Shown: one piece after another, positions 45,323-56,148 of the stretch | Layout: the number at the start of each line of letters is the position of its first letter | Numbering within the stretch: the first letter of the stretch is position 1 | Translations under genes and position numbers: made by a program | NCBI RefSeq assembly: GCF_001269365.1 | Contig: NZ_CXOM01000002.1 | Span: 777,440 to 841,439 of the forward strand | DNA from: Limnohabitans sp. Rim11 | Lineage (GTDB): Bacteria > Pseudomonadota > Gammaproteobacteria > Burkholderiales > Burkholderiaceae_C | Direction of reading: 5' to 3' | Length of the DNA: 64,000 nucleotides | Notes under the pieces: generated by a model | The model's input: only the letters and a program-made list of their open reading frames with translations | Told to the model about the DNA's origin: nothing | Database searches by the model: none

Positions 45323-45394
45323 ATGGGTTTTGACGCAAATGAGCCAATGACCACAACTCATTTGCCAATGGCTGGTACCCATCAAGGTACGTAA
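45323..45394 (+). promoter_or_regulatory. Structured dksA leader with a possible 23-codon upstream frame
   Basis: Between the CobW gene and dksA, ATGGGT (45323-45328) pairs with ACCCAT (45377-45382), enclosing GCAAATGAG (45335-45343) and CTCATTTGC (45357-45365). The same bases form an open frame from ATG 45323 to TAA 45392 (MGFDANEPMTTTHLPMAGTH plus QGT), preceded by AAGGTCGAG. A translated leader over a hairpin would be a plausible attenuation device ahead of dksA. Neither transcription nor translation can be shown here. Confidence 0.35.
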
Positions 45395-45418
45395 GCCGCC
45401 ACGGCTAGGAGACAGGAC

Positions 45419-46705
45419 GTGAAAAAGCCCCTTAAAACGAGCTCAAAAACTGCAGTGAAAAAAATCACCCCCGCAAGCAAGCCAAAGGCCAAGGGGGCTG
45501 CGCCTGCTAAGAAAGCGGCCAAGCCTGCACCGGCCAAAGCTGCACCTCCCAAAGCCGTGACCAAGGGCAAGCCGGTTGTGAAGAAAGCCGCTACAAAAGT
45601 GGCCCCTAAACCCGCCACGAAGCCAATGGCCAAGCCACTTGCAAAGTCGAGCAGCAAACTGGCGCCTAAAGCCGTCGTGAAAGCTTCGCCTAAAGTGGCC
45701 CCCAAGGCAGCTGCCAAACCAGTTGCCAAAACACCTTCCAAAGGGCTGGTAAAGCCAGTGGTCAAAACTAGCGCAAAGGCTGTTGTAAAGCCAGTCGCTA
45801 AAGCAGCCACAAAGCCAGTCGCCAAGGCGCCTGTCAAGCCCGTTGCCAAACCGACCAAAGCCCCTGTCAAGGTCGTCGCTAAAACGCCACCGGCAACCAA
45901 AGTTGCCGCTAAAGTTGCTACCAAAGAATCACCTAAAGCTGCACCTAAATCAGCTTCAAAGGCAGAAGCAAAACCGGTAGTCAAAAAGCTCGTCAACGAG
46001 GCTGTTAAGCCAGTTGCCAAGTCAGCCAAAGAAGAAAAAAACAAGTCTAAAACCCCTGTTGCTGCACCCGTGGCCGAAACGCCGGTTGTTGCAGCGGATG
46101 TCCCAGCCCGCGCCGTCCGGCCTTCAGCACGACTCGCTCAAATTACAGTGCCATCGATGGCTCAATCGGTGGCATCAACGGCTGCAAAAGCCAGTTACTT
46201 ACAAAACATGCCCACCCAAGTTCTCACTCCTCCCCCTTTTGTTGCTGTTAAAAAAGACCCCAAGTTGGCCAATAACTGGAAAACCAAAAAACCCGACCAG
46301 TTGACAGACGCAGAAGTCATGGCCATGTCTGACAACGACTACATGAACGATGCCCAAATGGCATTTTTCAGGCTCAAGTTGGTTCAACTCAAGCAAGGCA
46401 TCTTGGCCAATGCCGGTGAAACCACCGAGCATCTACGTGAAGATACTGTGGTGGTGCCCGATCCTGCAGACCGTGCCACCATTGAAGAAGAGCATGCCTT
46501 GGAGTTGCGGACTCGCGACCGTGAGCGCAAGCTTTTGAAGAAAATCGAGCAGTCCATTCAGCGCATCGATGCGGGCGATTATGGTTATTGCGACGAAACG
46601 GGCGAGCCCATTGGTGTCGGTCGTTTGTTGGCCCGCCCCACCGCCAATTTGTCGCTGGAAGCGCAGCAACGACGAGAGTTGAAGCAGAAAATGTTTGGCG
46701 ATTAA
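45419..46705 (+). CDS. dksA: DksA with long Lys/Ala/Pro-rich N-terminal extension
   Basis: The 428-residue protein has a normal DksA in its last 140 or so residues: the coiled-coil tip DPADRATIEE (DxxDxA) that enters the RNA polymerase secondary channel, and DYGYCDETGEPIGVGRLLARP. Only one of the four zinc-finger cysteines of E. coli DksA is kept, as I recall is common in betaproteobacteria. About 210 N-terminal residues are a histone-H1-like tract of KPVAK, APAKKA and KAAPKA repeats. It mediates the stringent response with ppGpp; the tail may bind nucleic acid. The GTG start at 45419 follows AGGAGACAGGAC and is the only reasonable start. A strong terminator follows. Confidence 0.9.
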   Translation: MKKPLKTSSKTAVKKITPASKPKAKGAAPAKKAAKPAPAKAAPPKAVTKGKPVVKKAATKVAPKPATKPMAKPLAKSSSKLAPKAVVKASPKVAPKAAAKPVAKTPSKGLVKPVVKTSAKAVVKPVAKAATKPVAKAPVKPVAKPTKAPVKVVAKTPPATKVAAKVATKESPKAAPKSASKAEAKPVVKKLVNEAVKPVAKSAKEEKNKSKTPVAAPVAETPVVAADVPARAVRPSARLAQITVPSMAQSVASTAAKASYLQNMPTQVLTPPPFVAVKKDPKLANNWKTKKPDQLTDAEVMAMSDNDYMNDAQMAFFRLKLVQLKQGILANAGETTEHLREDTVVVPDPADRATIEEEHALELRTRDRERKLLKKIEQSIQRIDAGDYGYCDETGEPIGVGRLLARPTANLSLEAQQRRELKQKMFGD

Positions 46706-46725
46706 TTGAAGCGCCAATGGCATTC

Positions 46726-46765
46726 AAAAAGGCTCCCAAGTGAAGTTTCTTGGGAGCCTTTTTTT
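46726..46765 (+). terminator. Terminator after dksA
   Basis: GGCTCCCAAG (46731-46740) pairs exactly with CTTGGGAGCC (46749-46758), with an 8-nt loop and a run of seven T, 21 nt after the dksA stop. It isolates dksA from the dcw cluster. Confidence 0.92.
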
Positions 46766-47058
46766 CTGGCGCATGTGGCAAACAACGCCCTCTCCGAAAA
46801 TAATTTAAAAAATGTCAAATTTTTTTAATCATTCAAATGTCTCAGAAGTTACTTGCAGACAAACATCTAAGTACCTAATTTTCAAGGATTTTTTCCGGCA
46901 TATTCTCATGCAAACAGTCGTCTAAGCCCTTGATTTCATTGAAAAAAACTTGAAAAACCCCTTGCGGGGTGGTGAATTCCTGATACAGTGCAAAAAAGTG
47001 CAATTAAGTGGGAGAAATACCCAAATTGCGTGTGTTGTATTTAGGAATCGAGAATTTA
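46766..47058 (+). promoter_or_regulatory. dcw cluster promoter region
   Basis: This AT-rich gap between the dksA terminator and mraZ holds a short hairpin ACCCC-TTGC-GGGGT (46957-46970) and a possible promoter, TTGCGG (46962-46967), 16 nt, TACAGT (46984-46989). One TGGGA lies at 47009, but the repeated TGGG boxes bound by MraZ in enterobacteria are not seen. The long leader would drive the whole mraZ-to-ftsZ block. Confidence 0.4.
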
Positions 47059-47487
47059 GTGTTTCAAGGTGCATCTTCGTTGAGTTTGGACGCCAAGGGC
47101 CGCCTGTCGGTCCCGACGCGTCACCGCGAGGTTTTAAGCGCCACAGCGGGTGGTCAATTGACCATCACTAAGCACCCCCACGGTTGTTTGATGGTGTTCC
47201 CTAGAACCGAGTGGGAGCGTTTCCGCGAACGCATTGCACAACTGCCCATGGAAGCGCAGTGGTGGAAACGAATTTTCTTGGGCAACGCCATGGATGTCGA
47301 AATGGACGGCACGGGTCGTGTTCTCGTATCACCTGAGTTGCGAGCTGCAGCTGGCATCGCCAAAGACACCATCTTGCTGGGCATGGGCAATCACTTTGAG
47401 TTGTGGGACAAAACGGCCTACGACACCCAAGAGGCGAAAGCCATGCAGGGCGACATGCCCGATGTCTTCAAGGACTTTTCGTTCTGA
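47059..47487 (+). CDS. mraZ: Transcriptional regulator MraZ
   Basis: The 142-residue protein starts at GTG 47059 as [20 protein letters not shown], the normal betaproteobacterial start. It has two AbrB-like SpoVT domains, with [13 protein letters not shown] and [14 protein letters not shown] as the paired DNA-binding loops. The frame extends to a GTG at 47008, but that would add 17 atypical residues. MraZ forms ring oligomers and regulates the dcw cluster, of which it is the first gene. Confidence 0.92.
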   Translation: MFQGASSLSLDAKGRLSVPTRHREVLSATAGGQLTITKHPHGCLMVFPRTEWERFRERIAQLPMEAQWWKRIFLGNAMDVEMDGTGRVLVSPELRAAAGIAKDTILLGMGNHFELWDKTAYDTQEAKAMQGDMPDVFKDFSF

Positions 47488-47494
47488 GGCCTGC

Positions 47495-48427
47495 GTGACA
47501 TCTAATTGGCAACACACCACCGTCTTGCTCACTGAAGCGGTTGATGCATTGTTAGGCAATGCAGGCGATGCCGCCGAAAAAAACACCTATGTCGATGCTA
47601 CCTTTGGCCGCGGTGGCCATTCGCGTCTGATTTTGTCGCGCTTACCTGAAGGCTCGCAACTCATTGCATTTGACAAAGATGTCGAGGCCATTGCCGAAGC
47701 TGCCCAGATCAAAGATGCTCGGTTTTCTATTCGGCATGAAGGCTTCAGGCACTTGGGTGAATTGCCCGAAGGCAGCATCTCAGGTGTGTTGATGGACCTG
47801 GGAATCAGCTCCCCTCAAATTGACAACCCCGACAGGGGTTTTTCTTTTCGTTTCGATGGCCCCTTAGACATGCGCATGGATACCACGCGCGGTCAGAGTG
47901 TGGCCGAGTGGCTGGCCAGTGCCAGTGTGGAACAGATCACGGAGGTTGTGCGTGACTATGGCGAAGAACGGTTTGCTTTTCCGATTGCAAAGGCGATTGT
48001 GGCTCGCAGACAAGAGCGGGGCCCAATTTCATCCACCGCCGATTTGGCCGGGATCGTGGCTAACACGGTCAAAACCCGCGAGCCGGGCAAGGACCCTGCA
48101 ACGCGGACATTTCAGGCTCTTCGGATTTTCATCAACGCCGAGCTTGAGGAGCTTGAACAAGCGCTAGAGGCCAGTTTGCAGGTCCTGCAGCCTGGCGGTC
48201 GCTTGGTGGTCATCAGTTTCCATTCTTTAGAAGATCGCATCGTCAAGCAATTCATTGCCAAGCACTCTAAAGAAGTTTATGACCGCCGTGCGCCGTTTGC
48301 AGTGCCACAGGCCATGAAGCTGAAATCATTGGAGCGCATTCGCCCCAGTGACATGGAAGTGGCAGCCAACACGCGCTCGCGCAGCGCCATCATGCGCGTA
48401 GCTGAGAGAACGGCGGTGCTTGCATGA
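47495..48427 (+). CDS. rsmH: 16S rRNA (cytosine(1402)-N4)-methyltransferase
   Basis: The 310-residue enzyme starts at GTG 47495 after GAGG, giving [34 protein letters not shown] is the SAM motif, and [19 protein letters not shown] and [14 protein letters not shown] are characteristic RsmH blocks. It methylates C1402 in the ribosomal P site. The upstream part of the open frame lies within mraZ and is not used. The stop overlaps ftsL by 4 nt. Confidence 0.95.
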   Translation: MTSNWQHTTVLLTEAVDALLGNAGDAAEKNTYVDATFGRGGHSRLILSRLPEGSQLIAFDKDVEAIAEAAQIKDARFSIRHEGFRHLGELPEGSISGVLMDLGISSPQIDNPDRGFSFRFDGPLDMRMDTTRGQSVAEWLASASVEQITEVVRDYGEERFAFPIAKAIVARRQERGPISSTADLAGIVANTVKTREPGKDPATRTFQALRIFINAELEELEQALEASLQVLQPGGRLVVISFHSLEDRIVKQFIAKHSKEVYDRRAPFAVPQAMKLKSLERIRPSDMEVAANTRSRSAIMRVAERTAVLA

Positions 48428-48720
48428 CGCGCCTGAACCTGATCTTGGTGATTGCCATTATTTTGTCGGCCATGTTTTTGGTTCACAGCCACTATGAAGC
48501 GCGTCGATCTTTTATGGCGTTAGAGGCTGCGACCAAAGAGGCCACACGACTTGAGCTTGAATACGAGCGCTTGCAAGTTGAGCGGCGTTCGCAGGCATCG
48601 CCTTTGCGCATCGAGCAAATAGCCAAGCAGCAATTGCAAATGCGCTTGGTCACGCCGGGTATCACGCAGTATGTGAAACAGCCCGCCGATATGCAAAAGC
48701 CAGCAGAGGTTAAGCCATGA
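48424..48720 (+). CDS. ftsL: Cell division protein FtsL
   Basis: A 98-residue bitopic protein: short cytoplasmic start, one transmembrane helix ([20 protein letters not shown]), then a heptad-rich segment ([20 protein letters not shown]) and the [14 protein letters not shown] motif. It forms the FtsQLB complex that activates septal synthesis. It overlaps rsmH and ftsI by 4 nt each. Confidence 0.93.
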   Translation: MTRLNLILVIAIILSAMFLVHSHYEARRSFMALEAATKEATRLELEYERLQVERRSQASPLRIEQIAKQQLQMRLVTPGITQYVKQPADMQKPAEVKP

Positions 48721-50450
48721 GCCGCAGTGTTCAGCTTTCCTCTAGCCCTTTGTTGGCCAGTAAGACGCCAGTCTGGCGAAGCAAGCTCATTGTGGCTGCG
48801 ATGGCTTTGGCTTTTGTCGGCTTGGCGGTGCGAGCTGCCTATGTACAAGTGATTGAAAATGCGTTTTACAAGCGCCAAGGTGAGGTTCGCTTTGCACGGA
48901 CACTTACTTTGCCTGCCAACCGAGGCAGAGTGCTAGACCGCAATGGTTTGATTTTGGCGTCCAGTGTGCCGGCCCCCAGTGTTTGGGCCAACCCCGAAGA
49001 AATTGATCGATCACCCGAAGGCTTGAAACAACTCAGCAAGTGGCTAGAAATGACGCCCGCTGAATTGGCCAAAAAATTAGAAAACGAAGACAAGACATTT
49101 GTTTGGTTGCGCCGTCAAATGGACGAGCAGGTGGTCAAGGAAATCTTGGCTTTGAACATCAAAGGCATATACACCATCAAGGAATACAAGCGCTTGTATC
49201 CCGAGGGCGAATCTGCAGCACACATTGTGGGCTTCACCAATGTGGAAGACAAAGGCCAAGAGGGTGTTGAGCTGATTTTCCAAAACCAATTGGCAGGCAA
49301 GCCAGGCGCACGTCGAGTCATCAAAGACCGTTTGGGCCGAGTAGTTGAAGACGTAGGACAAATGACGCCACCCGTCGATGGTGAAGATTTACAACTCAGC
49401 ATTGACAGCAAAGTTCAATTTTTTGCCTATCAAAAACTGCGCGAAGCGGTCTTAGAAAACAAAGCCAAAGCAGGCAGTGTGGTAGTTCTGGATGCGCAGA
49501 CCGGCGAAATTTTGGCGCTGGCCAACTATCCAAGTTACTCACCCGACAAGCGCGTCAATTTGAGTGGTGAGCAATTGCGCAATCGGGCCTTGACGGACAC
49601 GTTTGAACCCGGCTCCACCATGAAGCCATTCACCATAGCATTGGCCTTGGAAAAAGGTTTGATCAAACCAGAGACGGTCATTCAAACTGCCCCAGGCCAC
49701 ATCAACATCACGGGCTCCACCATTACCGATGCACACCCGCACGGTGCCTTGACTGTGAATGAAGTGATTCAAAAATCAAGCAATGTGGGTACGGTCAAGA
49801 TTGCCATGCAGATGCAGCCTCGCGAGATGTGGGAAATGTTCACGGCAGTCGGTTTGGGCCAAAAACCGCAGCTCCCATTCCCTGGTGTTGTCAGTGGCAA
49901 ATTAAGGGCGGCCAAAACTTGGCGGCCCATTGAACAAGCCACCATGAGTTATGGCTATGGTGTGTCGACCAGTCTTTTTCAAATGGCTCGGGCGTACACC
50001 ATTTTTGCAAGCGATGGTTATTCATTGCCTGCAACGCTCATTAAAAACGGTCAAATTCCTGCGGGTGTCCCAGTCATCAGTCCTAAGCACGCAGCCGACA
50101 TGCGCCACATGTTGAACATGGCGGCAGGTCCTGGTGGTACAGCCCAAAAAGCGCAAACCATTGGTTACTCAGTGGGCGGCAAAACGGGCACGGCCCACAA
50201 GCAAGAAGGCAAGGGCTACGCCAATAAAAAATACCGAGGCTTCTTTGTCGGCATGGCGCCCATTGAAAAGCCACGCATTGTTGTGGCGGTCATGATCGAT
50301 GAGCCTTCCAATGGTCGTTATTACGGCGGTGATGTGGCGGCCCCTGTTTTCAGTCAAACCGTGCAGCAAAGTTTGCGCTTGATGGGCGTGCAGCCCGACA
50401 TGAATGTGAAGCCGCAAATTGTGGCCAATGCCGTGGAGGAGTCGTTCTGA
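48717..50450 (+). CDS. ftsI: Penicillin-binding protein 3, septal transpeptidase
   Basis: The 577-residue protein has one N-terminal transmembrane helix (KLIVAAMALAFVGLAVRAAY), the pedestal domain, and the transpeptidase motifs SxxK (STMK, Ser300), SSN in QKSSNVGTVKI, and KTGTAHK. It cross-links septal peptidoglycan as the partner of FtsW. Ser300 is the target of beta-lactams. It overlaps ftsL by 4 nt and murE by 1 nt. Confidence 0.96.
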   Translation: MSRSVQLSSSPLLASKTPVWRSKLIVAAMALAFVGLAVRAAYVQVIENAFYKRQGEVRFARTLTLPANRGRVLDRNGLILASSVPAPSVWANPEEIDRSPEGLKQLSKWLEMTPAELAKKLENEDKTFVWLRRQMDEQVVKEILALNIKGIYTIKEYKRLYPEGESAAHIVGFTNVEDKGQEGVELIFQNQLAGKPGARRVIKDRLGRVVEDVGQMTPPVDGEDLQLSIDSKVQFFAYQKLREAVLENKAKAGSVVVLDAQTGEILALANYPSYSPDKRVNLSGEQLRNRALTDTFEPGSTMKPFTIALALEKGLIKPETVIQTAPGHINITGSTITDAHPHGALTVNEVIQKSSNVGTVKIAMQMQPREMWEMFTAVGLGQKPQLPFPGVVSGKLRAAKTWRPIEQATMSYGYGVSTSLFQMARAYTIFASDGYSLPATLIKNGQIPAGVPVISPKHAADMRHMLNMAAGPGGTAQKAQTIGYSVGGKTGTAHKQEGKGYANKKYRGFFVGMAPIEKPRIVVAVMIDEPSNGRYYGGDVAAPVFSQTVQQSLRLMGVQPDMNVKPQIVANAVEESF

Positions 50451-52012
50451 TGCAAACATTGCACAGTCCCACTCAAGCTGCAGCTTGGTTGCGTCAGCGA
50501 GTGACTGGCAATTTGTGCACGGACAGCCGTGCTGTGCGTCAGGGCGATGGCTTTATAGCGTGGCCTGGTGCTGCCACCGATGGCCGGGCTTATGTGAGTT
50601 CTGCTTTGTCGCAAGGTGCTGCCGTGTGCCTGGTTGAAGCGCAGGGTTGTGACAAATGGTCAGAGGCTTGGCCAGTCGATGACGGCAAAGATCTTGTGGC
50701 AGCGTATGCCGGCTTAAAGGCAGATACGGGCTGGATTGCCGATGCTTACTACGAGCAACCCAGCCAAGCTTTGAAAGTTTTGGCGGTCACTGGCACCAAC
50801 GGCAAAACCTCCAGTACTTGGTGGTTAGCGCAAGCCCTTAATGCGATAGCCAGGCAAGACAATTCAGCAGCGCGCTGTGCAATTGTTGGCACTTTGGGTG
50901 TGGGTGAACCGCCCAACTTGTTGGCCACAGGCATGACAACACCCGATCCTGTGTTGATGCAGACGCAATTTAAAAAGTGGGTGACCGATGGTGTCACGCA
51001 TTGTGCGATTGAAGCCAGCTCCATTGGTCTTGCAGAACATCGGCTTGCGGGTACGCGCATTCAATTGGCTGTGTTCACCAATTTCACACAAGACCATTTG
51101 GACTACCATGGCTCCATGGCGGCTTATTGGCAGGCCAAAGAAGCCTTGTTTGCTTGGCCTGATTTACAAGTCGCAGTGATCAATGTCGACGACGAGCAGG
51201 GTGCCAAGCTGGCCAAGCAACTGCAAAACAATTTGTTGAACGCCAACAAAGCCCTCGACATTTGGACCTGCTCAAGCCAAAACAAACCTGCGCGCCTGCA
51301 AGCCACAGCTTTGAAACGCAACGTGTCTGGTTTGTACGTTGAGGTGGTCGAAGGCACGCAAGTCTTGCCTTTGCAAACTGCCTTGATGGGTGACTACAAC
51401 ATCGACAACTTACTGGGTGTGATCGCGGCATTGCGCGCAATGGGCGTGAGCTTGCCGCAAGCAGTCAAGGTCTGTAGCGAACTTAATGCAGTGCCTGGGC
51501 GCATGGAAAAAGTTTCAGTTCAAGGGAACGATCAGCTGCCGCTGACTTTGGTGGATTACGCTCACACGCCCGATGCGGTGACGCAAACATTGCTGGCGCT
51601 CAAGCCGTTTGCCCAATCCTTAGGTTCTAAATTGTGGTGTGTCTTGGGCTGCGGTGGTGATCGGGATGCCAGCAAACGCCCCTTGATGGCAGCAGCAGCA
51701 GAAGCCGTTGCAGACCATGTGGTGTTAACCAGTGACAACCCTAGAAGTGAACAGCCAGATCGCATCGTGGCCGACATGCTCAAGGGTTTGAAGGCTCCGA
51801 ATGCGGTTCACCAGCAACTTGATCGTGCCAAAGCCATCGAACATGTGGTGGCTGCTGCTGGCCCGCGCGATGTCATTTTGATTGCAGGCAAAGGCCATGA
51901 AGAAACGCAAGAAATTGCGGGCGTGAAGCATCCGTTTGATGACCGTGTGCATGCGCAACAAGCATTGCGACAACGCGCTGCAGGCGTTTTGAAGGCAGGA
52001 GCTGCCTCATGA
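50450..52012 (+). CDS. murE: UDP-MurNAc-tripeptide synthetase, diaminopimelate-adding
   Basis: The 520-residue ligase has TGTNGKTSSTWWLAQAL (ATP loop), the carbamylated-Lys region, and SDNPRSEQPD, whose DNPR motif specifies meso-diaminopimelate, the product of DapF encoded upstream. It adds the third residue of the stem peptide. Its ATG overlaps the ftsI stop (TGATG). There is a small overlap with murF. Confidence 0.95.
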   Translation: MQTLHSPTQAAAWLRQRVTGNLCTDSRAVRQGDGFIAWPGAATDGRAYVSSALSQGAAVCLVEAQGCDKWSEAWPVDDGKDLVAAYAGLKADTGWIADAYYEQPSQALKVLAVTGTNGKTSSTWWLAQALNAIARQDNSAARCAIVGTLGVGEPPNLLATGMTTPDPVLMQTQFKKWVTDGVTHCAIEASSIGLAEHRLAGTRIQLAVFTNFTQDHLDYHGSMAAYWQAKEALFAWPDLQVAVINVDDEQGAKLAKQLQNNLLNANKALDIWTCSSQNKPARLQATALKRNVSGLYVEVVEGTQVLPLQTALMGDYNIDNLLGVIAALRAMGVSLPQAVKVCSELNAVPGRMEKVSVQGNDQLPLTLVDYAHTPDAVTQTLLALKPFAQSLGSKLWCVLGCGGDRDASKRPLMAAAAEAVADHVVLTSDNPRSEQPDRIVADMLKGLKAPNAVHQQLDRAKAIEHVVAAAGPRDVILIAGKGHEETQEIAGVKHPFDDRVHAQQALRQRAAGVLKAGAAS

Positions 52013-53463
52013 ACATGACGCTGGCCCAACTTCAAACTTGGCTGCCATTGGCTGTGCCTGTGTTGGCTACAGGCCATGCTCGCCTTGCCACTGAAGTTCA
52101 AATTAAAGCTGTTCGCACAGACAGCCGCAGTGTGATTGCAGGCGATTTGTTTATTGCCCTCAAAGGCGAAAAATTTGATGGCACGGCCTTCTTGAAACAG
52201 GCTCAGGAACAGGGTGCTGTGGCTGTGGTATTTGAAGCAGACAAGCCAACGCAAGGCGAGCACCTGAAATATTTAGAGGGTCTGACAGTACCGGCCTTCT
52301 GTGTACCCAATGCACGCGAAGCACTGGGTGAGTTGGCTGCACAATGGCGTCGTCAATTTGCCTTGAGCTTGATTGGTGTCACTGGAAGCAATGGCAAAAC
52401 AACGGTCACGCAAATGATTGCCGCCATTTTGCGGGCAGACGAAAGTCAAGCGTCTTTGTCGACACAAGGCAATCTGAACAATGAAATTGGTGTGCCGCTC
52501 ACCTTGTTCAATTTGCGCGACCATCATCGACGTGCCGTGATTGAGTTGGGTATGAACCATCCTGGCGAGATTGAAGTGTTGGCGCGTTTTGCGCAGCCTA
52601 CGGTTGGTTTGGTCAACAACGCACAGCGTGAGCACCAAGAGTACATGGCCACTGTAGAGGCTGTGGCTCTTGAAAATGGACAAGTAATCAGCGCTTTGCC
52701 TGCCAATGGTGTCGCCGTGTTTCCTGCGCAAGATGATTACAGCGCTTTGTGGAAAGGTCTTGCGGGTCAGCGCAAGGTCGTGACATTTGGTTTTGAAGCG
52801 GGCGATGTTCAAGCCCACGACATTGCATGGACGGCTGGCGCTTGGCAATTCAAGTTGTGGACCGCGCATGAAAGTTTGCCTTGTCGCTTGTCTATCGCGG
52901 GTCGACACAATGTCTTAAACGCATTGGCTGCAACGGCTTGCGCATTGGCTGCTGGCATGAACTTGTCTCAAATTGTCAAAGGCCTTGAAAGCTTTGAGCC
53001 CGTTAAAGGACGCTCCAAATCTTGGGAGTGGCAAATTGAGGGTCATGCCTTTACTTTGGTGGACGACACCTACAACGCTAATCCAGATTCTGTTCGCGCC
53101 GCCATCGATGTGTTGGCTGAATTGCCTGCGCCACGCATGTTGGTGTTGGGTGACATGGGTGAAGTGGGACAAAAAGGCCCTGAGTTTCATGCCGAGGTGG
53201 GTGCCTATGCCAAAGCGCGCGGCATTGAAGCCCTGTTGACCTTGGGTGATTTGTGCCAACACAGCAGCACGGTTTTTCAAGGTGCCAAGCACTTTGGCGA
53301 TATGGAAGTCTTGAAGCAATATGTGTTGTCACACATTGCAGGACAAAAAAGTTTGGTGATCAAAGGATCACGCTTTATGAAGATGGAACGTTTGGTTGAA
53401 GCATTGCGTGAACGCACTGAGTCTGCTCAAGTACAAGAAAGAGAGTCAGTGCATGCTGCTTAA
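52009..53463 (+). CDS. murF: UDP-MurNAc-pentapeptide synthetase
   Basis: The 484-residue ligase has [18 protein letters not shown] (ATP loop), [21 protein letters not shown], and [16 protein letters not shown] near the C-terminal domain. It adds D-Ala-D-Ala made by Ddl from the same cluster. It overlaps murE by 4 nt and mraY by 11 nt. Confidence 0.95.
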   Translation: MNMTLAQLQTWLPLAVPVLATGHARLATEVQIKAVRTDSRSVIAGDLFIALKGEKFDGTAFLKQAQEQGAVAVVFEADKPTQGEHLKYLEGLTVPAFCVPNAREALGELAAQWRRQFALSLIGVTGSNGKTTVTQMIAAILRADESQASLSTQGNLNNEIGVPLTLFNLRDHHRRAVIELGMNHPGEIEVLARFAQPTVGLVNNAQREHQEYMATVEAVALENGQVISALPANGVAVFPAQDDYSALWKGLAGQRKVVTFGFEAGDVQAHDIAWTAGAWQFKLWTAHESLPCRLSIAGRHNVLNALAATACALAAGMNLSQIVKGLESFEPVKGRSKSWEWQIEGHAFTLVDDTYNANPDSVRAAIDVLAELPAPRMLVLGDMGEVGQKGPEFHAEVGAYAKARGIEALLTLGDLCQHSSTVFQGAKHFGDMEVLKQYVLSHIAGQKSLVIKGSRFMKMERLVEALRERTESAQVQERESVHAA

Positions 53464-54631
53464 TTTGGCTCAGTGGTTGCAAACCTTGTCGCCCGAATGG
53501 GGATTTTTGCGAATCTTCCAATACATCACGTTTCGCGCGGTCATGGCGGCCATGACCTCTTTGCTGATTGGCTTGATTGCAGGCCCTGCTGTCATTCGCC
53601 ATTTGACCTCTTTGAAAATTGGTCAGCCCGTGCGTGGCTACGGCATGGAAACGCATTTGGCAAAAAGTGGCACGCCCACCATGGGCGGAGTGCTTATTTT
53701 GTTGTCGATTGCTATCAGCACCTTGTTGTGGTTTGACTTGTCCAATCGCTTTGTTTGGATTGTGCTCATTGTGACTTTGGGATTTGGTGCCATTGGCTGG
53801 GTTGACGATTGGCGCAAGGTGGTCAACAAAGATCCTGAAGGTATGCGCTCACGCGAAAAATACTTCTGGCAATCGGTCATTGGTTTGTTGGCAGCCTTCT
53901 ATTTGGTCTTCAGCATTTCCGAAAGTTCTAACCTGCGCGTGATGGACTTGTTCTTCAAATGGGTGATCTCTGGCTTTGATGTGAACTTGCCACCCAAGGC
54001 AGGTTTGCAGGTGCCGTTCTTCAAAGAAATCAGCTATCCCTTAGGTGTCTTTGGTTTCATGTTCTTAACTTACTTGGTCATTGTGGGTTCGAGTAACGCT
54101 GTCAATTTGACCGATGGTTTGGATGGATTGGCCATCATGCCGGTGGTCATGGTGGGTTCGGCTTTGGGCCTGTTTGCCTACCTGACTGGCAGTTCGGTGT
54201 ATGCCAAGTATTTGTTCTTGCCCTACATCCCTGGCGCAGGTGAGCTGTTGATTTTCTGTTCCGCCATGGCCGGTGCAGGCTTGGCATTTTTGTGGTTCAA
54301 CACACATCCTGCGCAGGTGTTCATGGGTGATGTGGGTGCGCTGGCCTTGGGCGGTGCACTGGGCACCATTGCCGTCATTGTTCGTCAAGAGATTGTGTTG
54401 GCCATCATGGGCGGCATTTTTGTGGTGGAAGCCTTGTCGGTCATGTTGCAAGTGTCTTATTTCAAATACACCAAGAAAAAATACGGCGAAGGTCGCCGCA
54501 TTTTGAAGATGGCACCTTTGCACCACCACTTTGAAAAGAGTGGCTGGAAAGAAACCCAAGTGGTTGTGCGTTTTTGGATCATCACCATGCTGCTTTGCTT
54601 GGTGGGTCTGTCGACTTTGAAGCTCAGATAA
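53453..54631 (+). CDS. mraY: Phospho-MurNAc-pentapeptide transferase
   Basis: A 392-residue polytopic membrane enzyme with about ten helices. [41 protein letters not shown] and the [13 protein letters not shown] loop are the MraY signatures, including the catalytic Asp residues. It forms lipid I on undecaprenyl phosphate. ATG 53453 lies within the last codons of murF; the longer frame from 53396 is not needed. Confidence 0.96.
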   Translation: MLLNLAQWLQTLSPEWGFLRIFQYITFRAVMAAMTSLLIGLIAGPAVIRHLTSLKIGQPVRGYGMETHLAKSGTPTMGGVLILLSIAISTLLWFDLSNRFVWIVLIVTLGFGAIGWVDDWRKVVNKDPEGMRSREKYFWQSVIGLLAAFYLVFSISESSNLRVMDLFFKWVISGFDVNLPPKAGLQVPFFKEISYPLGVFGFMFLTYLVIVGSSNAVNLTDGLDGLAIMPVVMVGSALGLFAYLTGSSVYAKYLFLPYIPGAGELLIFCSAMAGAGLAFLWFNTHPAQVFMGDVGALALGGALGTIAVIVRQEIVLAIMGGIFVVEALSVMLQVSYFKYTKKKYGEGRRILKMAPLHHHFEKSGWKETQVVVRFWIITMLLCLVGLSTLKLR

Positions 54632-54633
54632 AC

Positions 54634-56148
54634 ATGAAATACCTTCAAGGCCAACACATTTTGATTTTGGGGCTGGGTAGCTCAGGTCTCGCCATGGCGC
54701 GCTGGTGTGCGTTCATGGGGGCAGAAGTGACAGTGGCCGATACACGTGATGCGCCTTCTAACTTGGCTGTTCTTCAGAGTGAATTGCCCGAGGTGAAATT
54801 TATCGGTGGCCCCTTGCGTGCAGAATTGATTGATGGCACATCGGTTCGCTCAGTCTTTGCAAGCCCGGGTTTGGCGCCTACCGAAACAGCGCCGGTGCTA
54901 GATGCCGCCAAATCTTTGGGACTGTGGGTGGGTGGTGAGCTCAGCTTGTTTGTGCAAGGTTTGGAAAAGCTCAAGATCACACAAGATTACGCACCCAAAG
55001 TGTTGGCCATTACGGGCACCAATGGCAAGACAACCGTCACTTCCCTCACCGGGCAGCTGATTGAGCGTGCTGGCAAAACAGTCAAGGTGGCAGGCAACAT
55101 TGGCCCCACTTTGTTAGACACGCTGCGTGAATCGATGGAAGCCGAGTTGCCAGAGGTTTGGGTGTTGGAGCTCTCTAGTTTTCAGCTCGAAAGTTCAGGC
55201 CCGTTTGAGCCCAGCGCTGCAACAGTTTTAAACATCTCGCAAGATCACTTGGATTGGCACGGCAGCATGGAAGCTTATGCCGCTGCCAAACAAAAAATCT
55301 TTGGTCAAACATCTTTGATGGTGCTGAACCGCGAAGACGCCAGAGTGATGGCCATGTTGCCCGAGCCTGTTCGTGCCAAGCTGCAAAAACCCATCGAGCG
55401 TGAGCACATCACCTATGGCGCCGACATGCCACAGCGCCCAGGCGATTTTGGTTTAGAGACAGTCAATGGCATGACCTGGTTGGTGCGTGCCTTGGAGTCA
55501 GACGAAACACGTCGCTTGCGCAAAGGTGAAGTGGAAGAAATTCACATTCAACGACTGATGCCTGCCGATGCACTCAGAATTCGCGGCAGACATAACGCCG
55601 TCAATGCGTTGGCTGCGTTGGCTCTGGCCAGTAGCACGGGTTGCAGTTTGGCGTCGATGTTGTTTGGTCTGCGTGAATACCAAGGCGAACCGCACCGCGT
55701 TCAGTCTGTGGCCATTGTGAACGACATTGAATATTTTGACGACAGCAAAGGCACCAACGTGGGTGCCACGGTAGCGGCGCTCACAGGCTTGGGTGCCGAG
55801 CGCAAAGTACTGGTCATTTTGGGCGGTGAAGGCAAGGGTCAAGATTTTTCACCTTTGGCTGAACCTGTCGCCAGATATGCGCGCGCTGCGGTTTTGATCG
55901 GCCGCGATGCGGCGCTCATTCGAGAGCATATTCAACTTTGTGGTGTGCCATTGATCGACGCCAGCACATTGCCTGAGGCTGTGAAGGCGGCTCAAGAATT
56001 GGCCCAAAAGGGAGACGCTATTTTGCTGTCGCCGGCTTGCGCCAGTTTTGACATGTTCAAAGATTATGGTCACCGTGCCCAAGTTTTCTGTCAGGCCGTA
56101 GCCGATATTGCAGACGCAGCAGGTCAAGCGATGGAGGGTTCGCTGTGA
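54634..56148 (+). CDS. murD: UDP-MurNAc-L-alanine:D-glutamate ligase
   Basis: The 504-residue ligase starts [20 protein letters not shown], with [40 protein letters not shown] and the NDSKGTN-type motif ([15 protein letters not shown]). It adds D-Glu to the stem peptide. ATG 54634 lies 2 nt after the mraY stop; the frame from 54574 is inside mraY. Confidence 0.95.
   Translation: MKYLQGQHILILGLGSSGLAMARWCAFMGAEVTVADTRDAPSNLAVLQSELPEVKFIGGPLRAELIDGTSVRSVFASPGLAPTETAPVLDAAKSLGLWVGGELSLFVQGLEKLKITQDYAPKVLAITGTNGKTTVTSLTGQLIERAGKTVKVAGNIGPTLLDTLRESMEAELPEVWVLELSSFQLESSGPFEPSAATVLNISQDHLDWHGSMEAYAAAKQKIFGQTSLMVLNREDARVMAMLPEPVRAKLQKPIEREHITYGADMPQRPGDFGLETVNGMTWLVRALESDETRRLRKGEVEEIHIQRLMPADALRIRGRHNAVNALAALALASSTGCSLASMLFGLREYQGEPHRVQSVAIVNDIEYFDDSKGTNVGATVAALTGLGAERKVLVILGGEGKGQDFSPLAEPVARYARAAVLIGRDAALIREHIQLCGVPLIDASTLPEAVKAAQELAQKGDAILLSPACASFDMFKDYGHRAQVFCQAVADIADAAGQAMEGSL

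Noticed and set aside
45382..46044. A 220-codon antisense frame rich in Ala, Thr and Gly opposite dksA
   Set aside because: It is the complement of the Lys/Ala/Pro repeat tract; low-complexity repeats on one strand leave the other strand open by chance.
46980..47058. MraZ operator boxes upstream of mraZ
   Set aside because: Only one TGGGA is present, not the evenly spaced repeats expected.
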